DNA of 64,000 bases, taken from Erysipelotrichaceae bacterium 66202529. Its GTDB lineage: Bacteria > Bacillota_I > Bacilli_A > Erysipelotrichales > Erysipelotrichaceae. The notes under the pieces are model-generated. The model did no database searches and was not told the origin of the DNA. It saw only the letters and a program-made list of their open reading frames with translations. Positions 26,224 through 35,647 of the stretch are shown one piece after another. Every line of letters starts with the position of its first letter. Positions within the stretch are counted from its first letter, which is position 1. The DNA lies in NCBI GenBank assembly GCA_017161075.1, contig CP046174.1, positions 1,798,001-1,862,000 of the forward strand, in the 5' to 3' direction. The translations under genes were made by a program, and so were the position numbers.

Positions 26224-26921
26224 AGGCGCTGCTTGAAAATCCGATGTTTGGAATTTTGTTGTCACTGGCGGCCTTTGAAGTTGGATTGTGGCTGCAGAAG
26301 AAAACAAAGCTGCTTTTTCTCAATCCGCTGCTAATTGCGATTATTCTCGTCATTGCATTGCTTATGCTGAGTGGAATCAGCTTAACAACATATCAGCTGG
26401 GCGGAGATATCATTTCGCTGTTTCTTGGACCGGCAACTGTCGTTTTGGCTGTTCCTTTGTATCAGCAGGTACAGAGCCTGAAAAATTATTTTCTTCCAAT
26501 TATGGTGGGAATCGTTTGCGGGATTGCGGTTGGACTGGTATCTACATTGCTGTGTGCATGGATCGTACAGATGGAGCCGCAAATAATTGCCAGTCTGGTT
26601 CCCAAGTCCATCACCACACCGATCGGAATGGAGCTTAGTTCAGAGCTTGGCGGTATTCAGGCCATTACCGTACTGGCTATTCTGGTTACCGGAATCATCG
26701 GGGCAGTTGTGGCAGAATTCGTTTTTCGTATATTTCGTATTGAGCATCCGATTGCACGCGGTATTGCATTGGGCTGCAGTGCACATGCCATCGGTACGAG
26801 CAAGGCTTTGCAGCTGGGACATGTGGAGGGCGCTATGAGTTCACTAGCCATTGGTGTCTGCGGTATCCTTACCGTCTTTCTTGCACCACCGGTATGGAGC
26901 CTGGTATCTACATTGCTGTAA
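26220..26921 (+). CDS. lrgB: LrgB/CidB-family membrane protein
   Basis: 233 residues from ATG 26220, which overlaps the lrgA stop; a longer upstream frame has no ribosome site. Several membrane helices carry the family blocks FLGPATVVLAVPLYQQ, PKSITTPIGMELSSELGG and HAIGTSKALQLGHVEGAMSS. It forms a two-part membrane system with LrgA that affects autolysis or export of small metabolites. The operon ends at a strong terminator 43 bases downstream. Confidence 0.92.
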   Translation: MKALLENPMFGILLSLAAFEVGLWLQKKTKLLFLNPLLIAIILVIALLMLSGISLTTYQLGGDIISLFLGPATVVLAVPLYQQVQSLKNYFLPIMVGIVCGIAVGLVSTLLCAWIVQMEPQIIASLVPKSITTPIGMELSSELGGIQAITVLAILVTGIIGAVVAEFVFRIFRIEHPIARGIALGCSAHAIGTSKALQLGHVEGAMSSLAIGVCGILTVFLAPPVWSLVSTLL

Positions 26922-26963
26922 ACCAGTTTTCCTGATAAAAGTATTTAACACAGTCTGAAAGAT

Positions 26964-27003
26964 GCCGAATCCTCATGATCGTTTCGTAGGATTCGGCTTT
27001 TTG
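26964..27003 (+). terminator. Intrinsic terminator after lrgB
   Basis: GCCGAATCC (26964-26972) pairs perfectly with GGATTCGGC (26989-26997), followed by TTTTTG. Confidence 0.9.
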
Positions 27004-27496
27004 TTTGCTTATGCATTCTGTAATACATATAGATACTGATTCATATATAAAATTTCTGTGTACAGATAGCATTGATTCACGATTAAGCTGAAAATTAAAT
27101 TGATAAATTAAATTGAAAAACTGAATTGATAACCGGATGAGCACAGGGTTTCTCGCTTTTTTCTTATCAGAGGCTTATGACGGCCAAGCAAATGACAGCT
27201 GTTTCAGATTTGTTATTCCCTGTGATATGCTGAATGAAATAAAAAGACGTATGTATCATAAAGGGCATAACCGTCAGCTCGTGTAAAAGCAGGGCAGTCT
27301 TAAGACCTGGATTTATCCTCCTTCTGCCACAGCTTTACGATTGCTGCAGGATGTCTGTTTCTACCTGATGTACTATGATGCTGTAGTTATACAAAGCATT
27401 GTATCGTATGGATGCCGGTATGTGCTTTATACCTAATCACCAGGCAACAACAGGATATTGTCCTCATAATAGATAGCTAGGTGTATCGTTGTACAG
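27004..27496. other. Intergenic region, no gene recognised
   Basis: About 490 bases holding the 13-bp tandem repeat listed separately and no plausible coding frame on either strand. Degraded coding sequence cannot be excluded. Confidence 0.4.
27092..27130. repeat. Three tandem 13-bp AT-rich units
   Basis: AAATTAAATTGAT (27092-27104), AAATTAAATTGAA (27105-27117) and AAACTGAATTGAT (27118-27130) follow each other directly. The spacing is regular and the last unit has diverged. Confidence 0.75.
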
Positions 27497-27532
27497 CAAA
27501 AGAAGGAACATCGTTATGATCGTGTTCCTTCT
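27497..27532 (-). terminator. Terminator of the minus-strand gene at 27567
   Basis: AGAAGGAACA (27501-27510) pairs with TGTTCCTTCT (27523-27532). On the minus strand the hairpin is followed by TTTTG. Confidence 0.8.
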
Positions 27533-27566
27533 CCACTGCTATCATTTTGTGTTTATAAGTTCGCGC

Positions 27567-28787
27567 TTATATGGGAGGAATGTTAAGCTCACTGCTGATT
27601 TCCTGTAACAGTCTGCAGTCACGATCATGCAGTCTGCCATCTATGGGAAGTCCGAGCAGTCTTTGAAATTCACATACATTTTTTGAAAAGGAAGTATCAT
27701 CCTGCTTGCAGTGATAGGCTTTTAATACTGCCTGCAACTGCATGCGAATATCCGAACATGTTGAAATAGGGGGCTCACGCTTCAGAATATCCTGATCCTG
27801 CAGCATATGGCAGAGACCTTCCGCTTCCTTTTTCAGTAGCTGCTTCCATTCTGGTGCCGATAAGGCTGTTTTGTCCTTTTGTATTTCTGTAAGCCATTCC
27901 AGCAGCTGACACTCTCCGTAAAACAGCTTTAGGATTTGATAACAGCCCTTTGTACTTTGCAGTAGTGCTTCCCATGCCTCCCATGGTGTAAGCTGGGCAG
28001 GTTCTTTGGGTAAACTGTTCACAAGAGCCTGCAGTGCAGCCTGCCTCCTGAAAATTTTATCATCAGCTGCTGCGTTATCAGCCTGCATATTGGAAACATG
28101 AAGCTGTCTGCATAGTATATCTGTAGCGGTATGGCTATCTGCTTTTTCACATATGGGAATACACGAGGTTATAAACCGTAGCCATTGCCTGCTTTGTTCC
28201 TGCGTCAGGGAAGAGGATGCAGCAGCATCCGGCGCAGGAGTGGTGTGCTTCCTAAAAATATCTTCGGCAAGCGTACACACACGCTGATGAAGCAGCAGGC
28301 AGGAGGGCATAGGATCCTGACCTGTCTCCTTTGACAGCTGCTTCCAGATATCCTCTGCGCGCCGGCGGAGCAGTTCTGCCGGCAAGGTAGGATTCAGGTA
28401 GCGCAGGGCATAGAGAAAGGCGTCAAGGGAAACAGTGGATGTACGGCTTTCGTGCAGCTTACAGCATACGGGCGCTATAGCTTTACAAGGTGTCTTTGCT
28501 TCCGGCAACATACAGACGAGCAGCTCGCTGTGCACACCAGGGTACAGAGGCAGGACAACGTGGCGGGAACAGAATTGCTTTGCACGGATATCGATTTCAT
28601 AGCCGGCAATCTGCGATTCATCCACATACAATGGAATATCCGCTGTTCTTCCATCTTCCTTTGTCATAAAGAAATCCTCATAGACCAGCACATCGCCATG
28701 CTTCAATGTGATGCGGATCATGGCATTTGGAATATTGAATAGTCCAAGACCACATGTGGTATGGATCTGTAAAGTACCTGTTGCGAT
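27567..28787 (-). CDS. Uncharacterised protein with peptidoglycan-binding-like end and apparent ATC start
   Basis: The first ATG is at 28721 (384 residues), but the frame continues upstream with protein-like sequence (ATGTLQIHTTCGLGLFNIPN) to codon ATC at 28787. That codon lies 5 bases after AGGGGGTG, close to an ideal ribosome site, and no ATG, GTG or TTG lies in frame before the upstream stop. So it either uses ATC or has lost its start codon. The N-terminal 90 residues resemble a beta-rich domain; the middle is helical and rich in Leu, Gln and Cys. The end, FQRLLGLPIDGRLHDRDC, resembles a short peptidoglycan-binding motif. No enzyme motif was recognised. Confidence 0.6.
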   Translation of the reverse strand: MATGTLQIHTTCGLGLFNIPNAMIRITLKHGDVLVYEDFFMTKEDGRTADIPLYVDESQIAGYEIDIRAKQFCSRHVVLPLYPGVHSELLVCMLPEAKTPCKAIAPVCCKLHESRTSTVSLDAFLYALRYLNPTLPAELLRRRAEDIWKQLSKETGQDPMPSCLLLHQRVCTLAEDIFRKHTTPAPDAAASSSLTQEQSRQWLRFITSCIPICEKADSHTATDILCRQLHVSNMQADNAAADDKIFRRQAALQALVNSLPKEPAQLTPWEAWEALLQSTKGCYQILKLFYGECQLLEWLTEIQKDKTALSAPEWKQLLKKEAEGLCHMLQDQDILKREPPISTCSDIRMQLQAVLKAYHCKQDDTSFSKNVCEFQRLLGLPIDGRLHDRDCRLLQEISSELNIPPI

Positions 28788-28905
28788 ATAATCACCCCCT
28801 ACTTTACGTTATGTGCAATAGGGAAAACGGCATGGTGGTTTCGCCCACATCTTTATGTGAATTATGGGAGGATTAAATAGAATTATGGACTTGCACAGGG
28901 AGTGG

Positions 28906-28935
28906 TTGACCAGCTGCTCTTTTTCGTATTATAGT
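28906..28935 (+). promoter_or_regulatory. Promoter of marR-ftsH
   Basis: TTGACC (28906-28911), 18-bp spacer, TATAGT (28930-28935), 43 bases before the MarR start codon. Confidence 0.6.
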
Positions 28936-28977
28936 ATGAATAAATATTTTACATATGAAGTAATCAGGAGGGAGCAT

Positions 28978-29403
28978 ATGAGTGAAGAGGAAATGATACT
29001 GCGGATGTTTCGCAGTATCTATGCAAGTCTTATGAGCCGGATGAATGAATTCTGCAGTGCCTATCAGCTCACAGGTGTTCAATGTCTGATCATGCTGGAG
29101 CTGCAGGAGGATGAAGTGACAATCAGTGAGCTTGCCCAAAGGATGATGATGAAGCCATCCAATGTCAGCGGTGTCGTCAAACGAATGGTAAAGCGTGGGC
29201 TGGTACAGCGAAGACGCAGTACGCAGGATGAACGTATCGTTTATGTATCCCTGCAGCAGGAAGCGTTGAATACGATTTCAGACGAGATGAAAACAAGGCT
29301 TGTGGATTCTCTGTTTCACGACATATCCAGAGAGCAAATTACTGAGATTCTGCATGCAGTCATATTGCTGGATACATGCATCAGGAGGTGTGAGCATGAA
29401 TAA
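28978..29403 (+). CDS. MarR-family transcriptional regulator upstream of ftsH
   Basis: 141 residues from ATG 28978, with AGGAGGGAGC before it; a longer frame from 28864 would read through the promoter. The winged helix is VTISELAQRMMMKPSNVSGV, followed by the wing RRRSTQDERIVYVSLQ. The last eight bases overlap the ftsH start, so regulator and protease are coupled. It may repress its own operon in response to membrane or chemical stress; the signal is unknown. Confidence 0.88.
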   Translation: MSEEEMILRMFRSIYASLMSRMNEFCSAYQLTGVQCLIMLELQEDEVTISELAQRMMMKPSNVSGVVKRMVKRGLVQRRRSTQDERIVYVSLQQEALNTISDEMKTRLVDSLFHDISREQITEILHAVILLDTCIRRCEHE

Positions 29404-31252
29404 ACAAAAGAAACCCTTATATTTTTATTATCTGCTGATATTGGTTATTATCGTTGCCGGAAACCTGATTTTTTCCGCAATGGAACAGAACCGGATCAAG
29501 GATGTCAGCTACAATACCTTTATCAGGCAGACGGTGGAGAAGCATATCGATAAGGTGGAAATCGGTGATCAGAGTATCAGCTATACACTGAAAAAGGATG
29601 ATAAGACAATTTATCAGACAGAAACGATGGAAACAGATACTGCTTTGTCGCAGCGGCTGTATGATGCAGGAGCGACGTTTACCAGGGTACATACAAAGGA
29701 AATGAATCCATGGCTGTCATTTCTGATTACCGGTATTTTGCCAATCATTTTGCTGTTCTGGCTGGGAAATCATATGTTTAAGAGAATGCAGAAAAAAATG
29801 GGCGGAGATGCTATGAGCTTTGGGGGAGGCGGCGGTCTTGGCAGCTTTGGAAAAAGCGATGCTAAAATTTATGTAAAATCACAGACCGGAAAAACCTTTC
29901 TTGATGTTGCCGGACAGGAGGAAGCAAAGGCTGCTCTGCAGGAGATGGTGGAATTTCTGAAAAGCCCAGAGCGGTATAAAAAAATAGGAGCGCAAATGCC
30001 AAAGGGGGCATTGCTGGTCGGTCCTCCGGGAACCGGAAAAACATTGCTGGCTAAGGCAGTTGCAGGGGAGGCAAATGTTCCGTTCTTCTCTATCAGCGGG
30101 TCGGAATTTGTGGAAATGTTTGTAGGCCGCGGTGCAGCCAGGGTACGTGATTTGTTTAAGCAGGCCCGCGAAAAAGCACCGTGTATCGTCTTTATTGATG
30201 AGATTGACACCATAGGAAAAAAGCGGGATGGCGCCGGTGTCGGAGGGAATGATGAGCGTGAGCAGACATTGAATCAGCTGCTTGCGGAAATGGATGGCTT
30301 TGATGGAAGCACGGGTGTCATTATTCTTGCGGCAACCAACCGCCCGGAATCACTGGATCAGGCACTGCTTCGTCCGGGACGCTTTGACCGCCGTATTCCT
30401 GTAGACCTGCCCGATCTGGCCGGACGTGAGGCGATACTGCTTGTACATGCGAAGGATGTTAAAATGGGAAAGAACATTGATTTCAGAGCGATTGCCAGAG
30501 CAACAGCCGGTGCCAGTGGCGCAGAGCTTGCCAATATTATCAATGAAGCGGCACTGCTTGCGGTAAAGGATAATCGTAATCAGGTTATCCAGAAGGATCT
30601 GGAGGATAGCGTGGAAACGGTGATTGCAGGATATGAACGAAAGAATGCCGTGATATCCACCAAGGAAAAGCTGATCGTATCATATCATGAAATCGGACAT
30701 GCTCTGGTTGCCGCAAAAGCCAAAAACAGCATGCCGGTAACAAAAATCACCATTGTACCGCGAACCAGCGGTGCGCTGGGCTATACACTACAGGTTCCGG
30801 ATGAGGAAAGCAATCTGATTACAAAGGAAGAGGCCTTTACCAAAATTATGACCTGCTGCGGTGGGCGTGCTGCTGAGGATTTGATTTTTCATTCCATAAC
30901 CAGCGGTGCCTCCAATGATATTGAACAGGCGACCAGAATTGCCCGCAGCATGATCACCCGTCTCGGCATGAGTGAGACCTTTGGCATGATCGCACTGGAA
31001 ACGGTAAATAATAAATATCTGGGCGGTGATACCTCTCTTGCCTGCAGCGATCAGACGGCAGCCCGCGTGGATGAGGAGGTCAGAAGGCTTATCCAGCAGG
31101 CTTATGATGAGGCAAGGCGCATATTGGAAGAAAACAAGGACAAGCTGCATGAGCTGGCAAAATTCTTGTATGAACGAGAAACGATAACCGGCGATCAGTT
31201 TATGGAAATTGTCAACCGTGTTCCACAGCTCGAAACAGCACAGGAATTGTAG
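29396..31252 (+). CDS. ftsH: FtsH-type ATP-dependent zinc metalloprotease
   Basis: 618 residues from ATG 29396, with AGGAGGTG upstream. Two membrane helices (about 8-28 and 102-122) flank an outside domain. A Gly-rich linker leads to the AAA domain with Walker A GPPGTGKT (G209), Walker B VFIDEID and [21 protein letters not shown]. The zinc site is HEIGH with H431 and H435. It extracts and degrades membrane proteins as a hexamer. The pore region reads [14 protein letters not shown] where FtsH normally has MFVGVGASRVRDLF. Coupling to a MarR gene, not to tilS-hpt, suggests an accessory, inducible copy. Confidence 0.93.
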   Translation: MNKQKKPLYFYYLLILVIIVAGNLIFSAMEQNRIKDVSYNTFIRQTVEKHIDKVEIGDQSISYTLKKDDKTIYQTETMETDTALSQRLYDAGATFTRVHTKEMNPWLSFLITGILPIILLFWLGNHMFKRMQKKMGGDAMSFGGGGGLGSFGKSDAKIYVKSQTGKTFLDVAGQEEAKAALQEMVEFLKSPERYKKIGAQMPKGALLVGPPGTGKTLLAKAVAGEANVPFFSISGSEFVEMFVGRGAARVRDLFKQAREKAPCIVFIDEIDTIGKKRDGAGVGGNDEREQTLNQLLAEMDGFDGSTGVIILAATNRPESLDQALLRPGRFDRRIPVDLPDLAGREAILLVHAKDVKMGKNIDFRAIARATAGASGAELANIINEAALLAVKDNRNQVIQKDLEDSVETVIAGYERKNAVISTKEKLIVSYHEIGHALVAAKAKNSMPVTKITIVPRTSGALGYTLQVPDEESNLITKEEAFTKIMTCCGGRAAEDLIFHSITSGASNDIEQATRIARSMITRLGMSETFGMIALETVNNKYLGGDTSLACSDQTAARVDEEVRRLIQQAYDEARRILEENKDKLHELAKFLYERETITGDQFMEIVNRVPQLETAQEL

Positions 31253-31281
31253 AAAGAAAGCGAAAAGCAACGCTTTCTTTT
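31251..31281 (+). terminator. Hairpin terminator after ftsH
   Basis: AAAGAAAGCG (31253-31262) pairs with CGCTTTCTTT (31271-31280). The T tract is short. A -10 (TATAAT, 31305-31310) for the next gene follows. Confidence 0.65.
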
Positions 31282-31352
31282 GCGTTATCAAAGGCTGCCT
31301 GTGCTATAATAGAGGTGTATTGAAAACGTGAAGCAAGCACGAGGAGGGTTTT

Positions 31353-32327
31353 ATGCCAAATATTATTACACATAAGATTTTTGCGGAGGAAGTGCTGAAA
31401 AAAATGAACAAGCATGATATCCGTTCCATGATAGAGCGTCATCCACAGATTTTTTACATCGGAAGCAACGGTCCGGATTTTCTATTCTTTTCCCATATAA
31501 AGCCTTGGGAATCCTATAAAAGCCATGCGCTGAACCGTCTTGGCAGCGCCATGCATGCCCACAGCATCAATCAGTTTTATGAAACGGCTATCGAATGCAT
31601 CCGGGCACAGAAGCATGAGGATGTGAAGGAGCGTATGAGCGTGTATCTGTTTGGCCATCTGTGTCACTGGGCGCTGGATAAAACAACGCATCCGTATATC
31701 TTTTACCGTACGGGAAGCTGCCGGGGTGTCAGTGCCGGATTGCACCATCGCTTTGAGTCTATGATGGATACCATGATGCTGGAAAAATACCGCGGGCTGA
31801 GTATTAAGGATTATCCCTGCTATGAGATTTGCGAGTATGATGAGGATATTTTAAAAGCGATAGCGCGCATCTATGTACCGGTGGCGCGTAAGGTCTATCA
31901 TCAGGATGTGAAGGTGCATGATCTAAGGGAAACGCTGAATTCGTGGTATGATGTACAAAAGCTGCTGTATGATCCCAACAATATCAAGTATCCTATCCTG
32001 AGAGGTATGGAGGCTGTTACCCGCAAGCCCTGGGCCATCAGCGGAAACGTTGTTCGTCCCGCGATTGATGAGCGCTTCGATGTATTAAATGAGGAGCATG
32101 CGACTTGGAGACATCCTTGTGATGATACGATTACCTCCAATGCATCCTTCCTTGATATGTTTCATGAAGCGACAGATACAGCCGTTCAGGTCGTGGACAA
32201 GGCATATGGCTGTATCGAATATGGTGCGGACGTTCAAGCTGTGCTTGCAATTCTGCAGGATGCCGCCTATGATACCGGTATGGCTGGTAAACAGGAAATG
32301 AAGTATTTTGATGTAATCTATGATTGA
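31353..32327 (+). CDS. Zinc-dependent phospholipase C family protein
   Basis: 324 residues, with GAGGAGGG before ATG 31353. It begins MPNIITHKIFAEEV and has IGSNGPDFLFF, HAHSINQFY and YLFGHLCHWALDKTTHPYIFYRTG. These give the His and Asp pattern of the bacterial zinc-dependent phospholipase C/P1-nuclease-like fold. There is no signal peptide, so it is probably cytoplasmic and may not be a secreted toxin-type enzyme. Substrate unknown. Stands alone with its own promoter and terminator. Confidence 0.82.
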   Translation: MPNIITHKIFAEEVLKKMNKHDIRSMIERHPQIFYIGSNGPDFLFFSHIKPWESYKSHALNRLGSAMHAHSINQFYETAIECIRAQKHEDVKERMSVYLFGHLCHWALDKTTHPYIFYRTGSCRGVSAGLHHRFESMMDTMMLEKYRGLSIKDYPCYEICEYDEDILKAIARIYVPVARKVYHQDVKVHDLRETLNSWYDVQKLLYDPNNIKYPILRGMEAVTRKPWAISGNVVRPAIDERFDVLNEEHATWRHPCDDTITSNASFLDMFHEATDTAVQVVDKAYGCIEYGADVQAVLAILQDAAYDTGMAGKQEMKYFDVIYD

Positions 32328-32351
32328 GTGTATAGGATCGAAAAAAGCAGG

Positions 32352-32386
32352 GCATGCTCTTGTATAAGCAAGCGGCATGCTTTTTC
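32352..32386 (+). terminator. Terminator after the phospholipase-like gene
   Basis: GCATGC (32352-32357) pairs with GCATGC (32375-32380), with an inner CTTG/CAAG pairing, followed by TTTTT. Confidence 0.7.
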
Positions 32387-32440
32387 TATAAGGCAAATAC
32401 ATACAGGCATGCATATACTGATTGAGAGAGGAGAGTGCTT

Positions 32441-33370
32441 ATGAAGCTGTTTGATTTACATGCGGATATCGGCTACGATGTCATGCAGAAAAAAAATAAG
32501 GAATCCGATATCCTGAATCGCTTCCATGTACAGAAGTTTCTTGCCGGTGAGGTTTCTTACGTGGGGATGGCATCGTTTTTTGAAGGCAGTGAAACATGGG
32601 AATATATGCAGGATATGATTTTATCATTGAAAAGGGAAATTGAAAGCTGTGATCAAATTGATCTGGTCGTATCCAAAGAGGATCTGAAGGAGAACGGACA
32701 TATCAAGGCAGTTTTAACGGTTGAGGGCATGTGCGGTATCAAAGACCATGCGGCAGAAAAAATACGCTGGATGTATGAGCAGGGAGTGCGCATCGCTTCG
32801 TTTTGCTGGAATGAGGAGAATATGCTGGCAACCGGGGTGAAAGGAAATCCTGCACACGGTCTGCATCCGCTTGGACAGGAGGCATTACAGACGATGATTG
32901 ACTGCAATATGCTGGTGGATGTATCGCATGCGAATGAAAAAACCTTCTGGGATATCCTGGCGCAGCCGCAGGCATTGGTGATTGCCACACACTCCAATGC
33001 CCGTGCAATCTGTGATCATCCGCGCAATCTGTGGGATGAGCAGATACAAGCGATTGTGGAACGGGGCGGCATCATCGGGATAAATAGTGCACCTGCGTTT
33101 GTTCATCCCGATCCTGCAAAACGTGATATAGCACATCTGGTGGAGCATATGCGCTATATTCAGAAGCTGGCTGGTATAGAAGCACTTGCACTGGGACTTG
33201 ATTATATGGATTTTTATGAAGGCTGTGAGGAGCTTCATACGATTGGATTGGATGATTGTTCAAAAAGTCAGCGGCTGATTGCGGAAATGAAGCGTCAGCA
33301 TTTTAAAGAGGAGGAGATACAAAAAATTGCCTTCGGCAATGCTGTTGAGAAGCTGAAAGAGGTGCTGTAA
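32441..33370 (+). CDS. Membrane dipeptidase family (peptidase M19)
   Basis: 309 residues from ATG 32441, with GAGAGGAGAG upstream. Metal-binding and family motifs are DLHAD (H7, D9), LTVEGMCGI, LVDVSHANEKTFWDI, VIATHSNARAICDHPRN and ALGLDYMDFY. M19 enzymes cleave dipeptides, including D-residue ones, with a two-metal site in a TIM barrel. There is no signal peptide, so a cytoplasmic role such as murein-peptide or dipeptide turnover is likely. About 220 bases of unassigned sequence follow. Confidence 0.92.
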   Translation: MKLFDLHADIGYDVMQKKNKESDILNRFHVQKFLAGEVSYVGMASFFEGSETWEYMQDMILSLKREIESCDQIDLVVSKEDLKENGHIKAVLTVEGMCGIKDHAAEKIRWMYEQGVRIASFCWNEENMLATGVKGNPAHGLHPLGQEALQTMIDCNMLVDVSHANEKTFWDILAQPQALVIATHSNARAICDHPRNLWDEQIQAIVERGGIIGINSAPAFVHPDPAKRDIAHLVEHMRYIQKLAGIEALALGLDYMDFYEGCEELHTIGLDDCSKSQRLIAEMKRQHFKEEEIQKIAFGNAVEKLKEVL

Positions 33371-33590
33371 GGCATTCGTAAGAAGCGGTGGCAAGCTCAT
33401 ACTATCTGACATAGGAACATGGATAGAAAGCAGCGCTCAAGGTAGGGCTATGCTTTAGTTATAGGGAAATGAGAGATATAAAAAAATGAAAGAAAAAGGA
33501 ATCCTCAGAAATTTTACAGGAGCCTTCCTTCTTCTTTTTTTGATATATTTCATTGATAGATATGTTCTTGAAAGCATGCAGGTATTCAGG

Positions 33591-34010
33591 CTAGGCATTC
33601 TGCTTTTTTTGCATCTGTGCGACTTTTCTGCGAAGCAACTGCTCTGCCAATACAGGATCATCGCATTCCATGACACACGCCTCCATGGGACACATTCCCG
33701 TTCTGGCTCTGTTTATGATATAAGGAACCAGCTCATCATAAGTGATTGAAACATCATATCGCTGGAATATCTGTAAGGCATGAGAGGACAGAATGAGCGC
33801 ATGCACACGTGTCACACCACCTCGAACCATCAGTAATGCTGCAGCCTTGCCAATGACTTTATCTGCCAGATGAGCACCCTGTAAATGCTTTTGATCCAGC
33901 ATATGCAGAATAGGCAGGATACCGCTCGCATGCTCACGATAAAGCTGATGCTGCTGTTCTACGATACAGGTGAGACTTTCTTCCTTTAGTAGTTTGATAA
34001 GTTCTTCCAT
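33591..34010 (-). CDS. DUF1893-family protein (deaminase-like fold)
   Basis: 139 residues from ATG 34010, six bases after GGAG; ATG 34013 is the alternative. Hallmarks are LADKVIGKAAALLMVRGGV near residue 48 and the end RTGMCPMEACVMECDDP, which match the DUF1893/TM1506-type family related in fold to cytidine deaminases. The conserved Lys, Thr, Cys and Glu suggest a nucleotide- or ADP-ribose-linked function, but no activity is established. It is a lone minus-strand gene between plus-strand neighbours. Confidence 0.82.
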   Translation of the reverse strand: MEELIKLLKEESLTCIVEQQHQLYREHASGILPILHMLDQKHLQGAHLADKVIGKAAALLMVRGGVTRVHALILSSHALQIFQRYDVSITYDELVPYIINRARTGMCPMEACVMECDDPVLAEQLLRRKVAQMQKKQNA

Positions 34011-34207
34011 CATGTTCTCCTTTTAAAAATACAGGTCATTTTCCTTGCTTTTTTATGAAAAATGTGAAAATGAAGCTTTATGAAAAAAGACGATATGTAT
34101 CATCGCCCTTACAGTATTAGTCTATCACAAATACATTCAAAATGGTAGTCTGTTAAATCTAATTTTTTTGCGTATAATAAAGATATACAAACAAGGAGGG
34201 ATTTTAT

Positions 34208-34744
34208 ATGAAAGTCCAGATCTACGGAAAAAACATTACAGTAACTCCAGCGATTGCTGAAAAAATCGAGAAAAAGCTGAATCATCTTGAAAAGTATTTC
34301 ATAATTGATGAAAACGTGGTCGCTAATGTGGTGGTGCGGGTGTATCCGAATAAACAAAAAATCGAGGTTACGATCCCTACAAAATTTGCAGTCTTACGTG
34401 CAGAGGTTGTACAGGATGATCTGTATGCAGCCATCGATTTGGCGATTGATAAATTAGAAGATCAGATTCGTCGTCAGAAAACTAGACTGACAAGAAAAAA
34501 TAAAGAGAAACTGGCATATGCTTTCATTGAAGAGGAGGAGATTGAAGAAGAATTTGACGACAGCGATAATGAGCTGGTACGTACAAAATCACTGGTTCCT
34601 GATATGATGGAGCTAGATGAAGCAATCATGCGTATGGAAATGCTAAATCATAGCTTCTTCATTTACCGTGATGATGAAACAAAGGAAATCGCCGTTGTTT
34701 ACAAGCGTCATGATGGCGGCTATGGATTGATCGAAACGGAATAA
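34208..34744 (+). CDS. hpf: Long-form ribosome hibernation promoting factor
   Basis: 178 residues. The N-terminal RaiA/S30AE domain (about 1-95, MKVQIYGKNITVTPAIAEKI) binds the decoding site of the 30S subunit. After an acidic linker (EEEEIEEEFDDSDNE), the C-terminal domain (about 120-178, VRTKSLVPDMMELDEAIMRM) dimerises to form 100S ribosomes in stationary phase. ACAAGGAGGG precedes the ATG. A -10 TATAAT is at 34173-34178. A terminator follows immediately. Confidence 0.95.
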   Translation: MKVQIYGKNITVTPAIAEKIEKKLNHLEKYFIIDENVVANVVVRVYPNKQKIEVTIPTKFAVLRAEVVQDDLYAAIDLAIDKLEDQIRRQKTRLTRKNKEKLAYAFIEEEEIEEEFDDSDNELVRTKSLVPDMMELDEAIMRMEMLNHSFFIYRDDETKEIAVVYKRHDGGYGLIETE

Positions 34745-34752
34745 TCGTTTAT

Positions 34753-34792
34753 AAACAGGTGATGCACAGATATGGTGTACCACCTGTTTTTT
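34753..34792 (+). terminator. Intrinsic terminator after hpf
   Basis: AAACAGGTG (34753-34761) pairs perfectly with CACCTGTTT (34781-34789), then T. Confidence 0.9.
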
Positions 34793-35085
34793 ATGCACTA
34801 ACTGGTATAAGGCTTTTGCAGGAGGTGCATGATAGAAAGGTGGACAATAAAACAGGAAAGCGAATTCAATGATTCGCGATATCGGGTGTGATGTATATGG
34901 ATAATAATTTCAGCCATACTTATATGAATGATATAGCGCTTTACTATTTCACAGAGAAAGTCTGTTTGCATATCTGCATGATGAAATAGATTCTGTTTGA
35001 GGATTCTTTCGTGCGTTTTACAAAAAAAGCAAAATAACTGTTGAAATCTGAAAGAAAGTTTGGTATTATTATTAGGCGCTAAGAT

Positions 35086-35162
35086 GTCTACATAGCTCAG
35101 CTGGATAGAGCACACGCCTTCTAAGCGTGCGGTCGCAGGTTCGAATCCTGCTGTGGACGCCA
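35086..35162 (+). tRNA. tRNA-Arg (anticodon UCU)
   Basis: 77 bases including an encoded CCA (35160-35162). The acceptor stem GTCTACA pairs with TGTGGAC, the D stem is GCTC/GAGC, the anticodon stem CACGC/GCGTG holds loop CTTCTAA (anticodon TCT), and the T arm is GCAGG-TTCGAAT-CCTGC. It reads AGA/AGG arginine codons, AGA preferentially. A terminator follows 13 bases later, so it is a single-tRNA unit. Confidence 0.97.
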
Positions 35163-35175
35163 TTCGAAAAAAAAC

Positions 35176-35198
35176 ACCCGAAATCATCGGGTTTTTTT
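35176..35198 (+). terminator. Terminator after tRNA-Arg
   Basis: ACCCGA (35176-35181) pairs with TCGGGT (35187-35192), then seven T. Confidence 0.85.
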
Positions 35199-35647
35199 AT
35201 ATTGTTTTGAAGCCTGGCATACATTCAGCATACATCATTCATAGAGTACAAGCCTTGATATCCGCAATGTCTACGATATATCCGCATAACGAATTCTTTT
35301 TTGCTGTCTTAAATACTACCGTTTTAAACAAGGTAACCCCTTGCTTTCTCTGAGATACAGCTGTGTATTCTGCATGATTGAAATAGGGCATTAACAGCAT
35401 AAGAATCCAATATTTTCTGGCAGGACTACAAACTGTAACGGCAATTCTTCTGATCTTTTATAATTGCACGCACGCTTTCTGCTTCCATAATCAGAAAACT
35501 GCACAATAAAAGGTAAATATTTTCTTCCCTGTAAAAAAGCACAGATTTCTTTTAAATTGTGGATTTGTTCACGTAAAAGGAATATAATTATTAGATACAA
35601 AGAAACTTGTACTTCATAGCTTCAATCCATAGGAAAGGAAGAAAACT
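35199..35647. other. Intergenic region before the GGDEF gene
   Basis: No gene recognised; a 69-codon minus-strand frame (35391-35600) has no ribosome site or familiar motif. A -10-like TATAAT near 35582 probably belongs to the promoter of the downstream gene. Confidence 0.4.

Noticed and set aside
33486..33749. 87-codon plus-strand frame with a hydrophobic start
   Set aside because: It overlaps the DUF1893 gene on the other strand, has a weak ribosome site, and its second half is antisense to that gene.
34798..35187. 129-codon minus-strand frame containing STAGFEPATARLEGVCSIQLSYVD
   Set aside because: This peptide is the antisense translation of the tRNA-Arg gene, a well-known annotation artefact.
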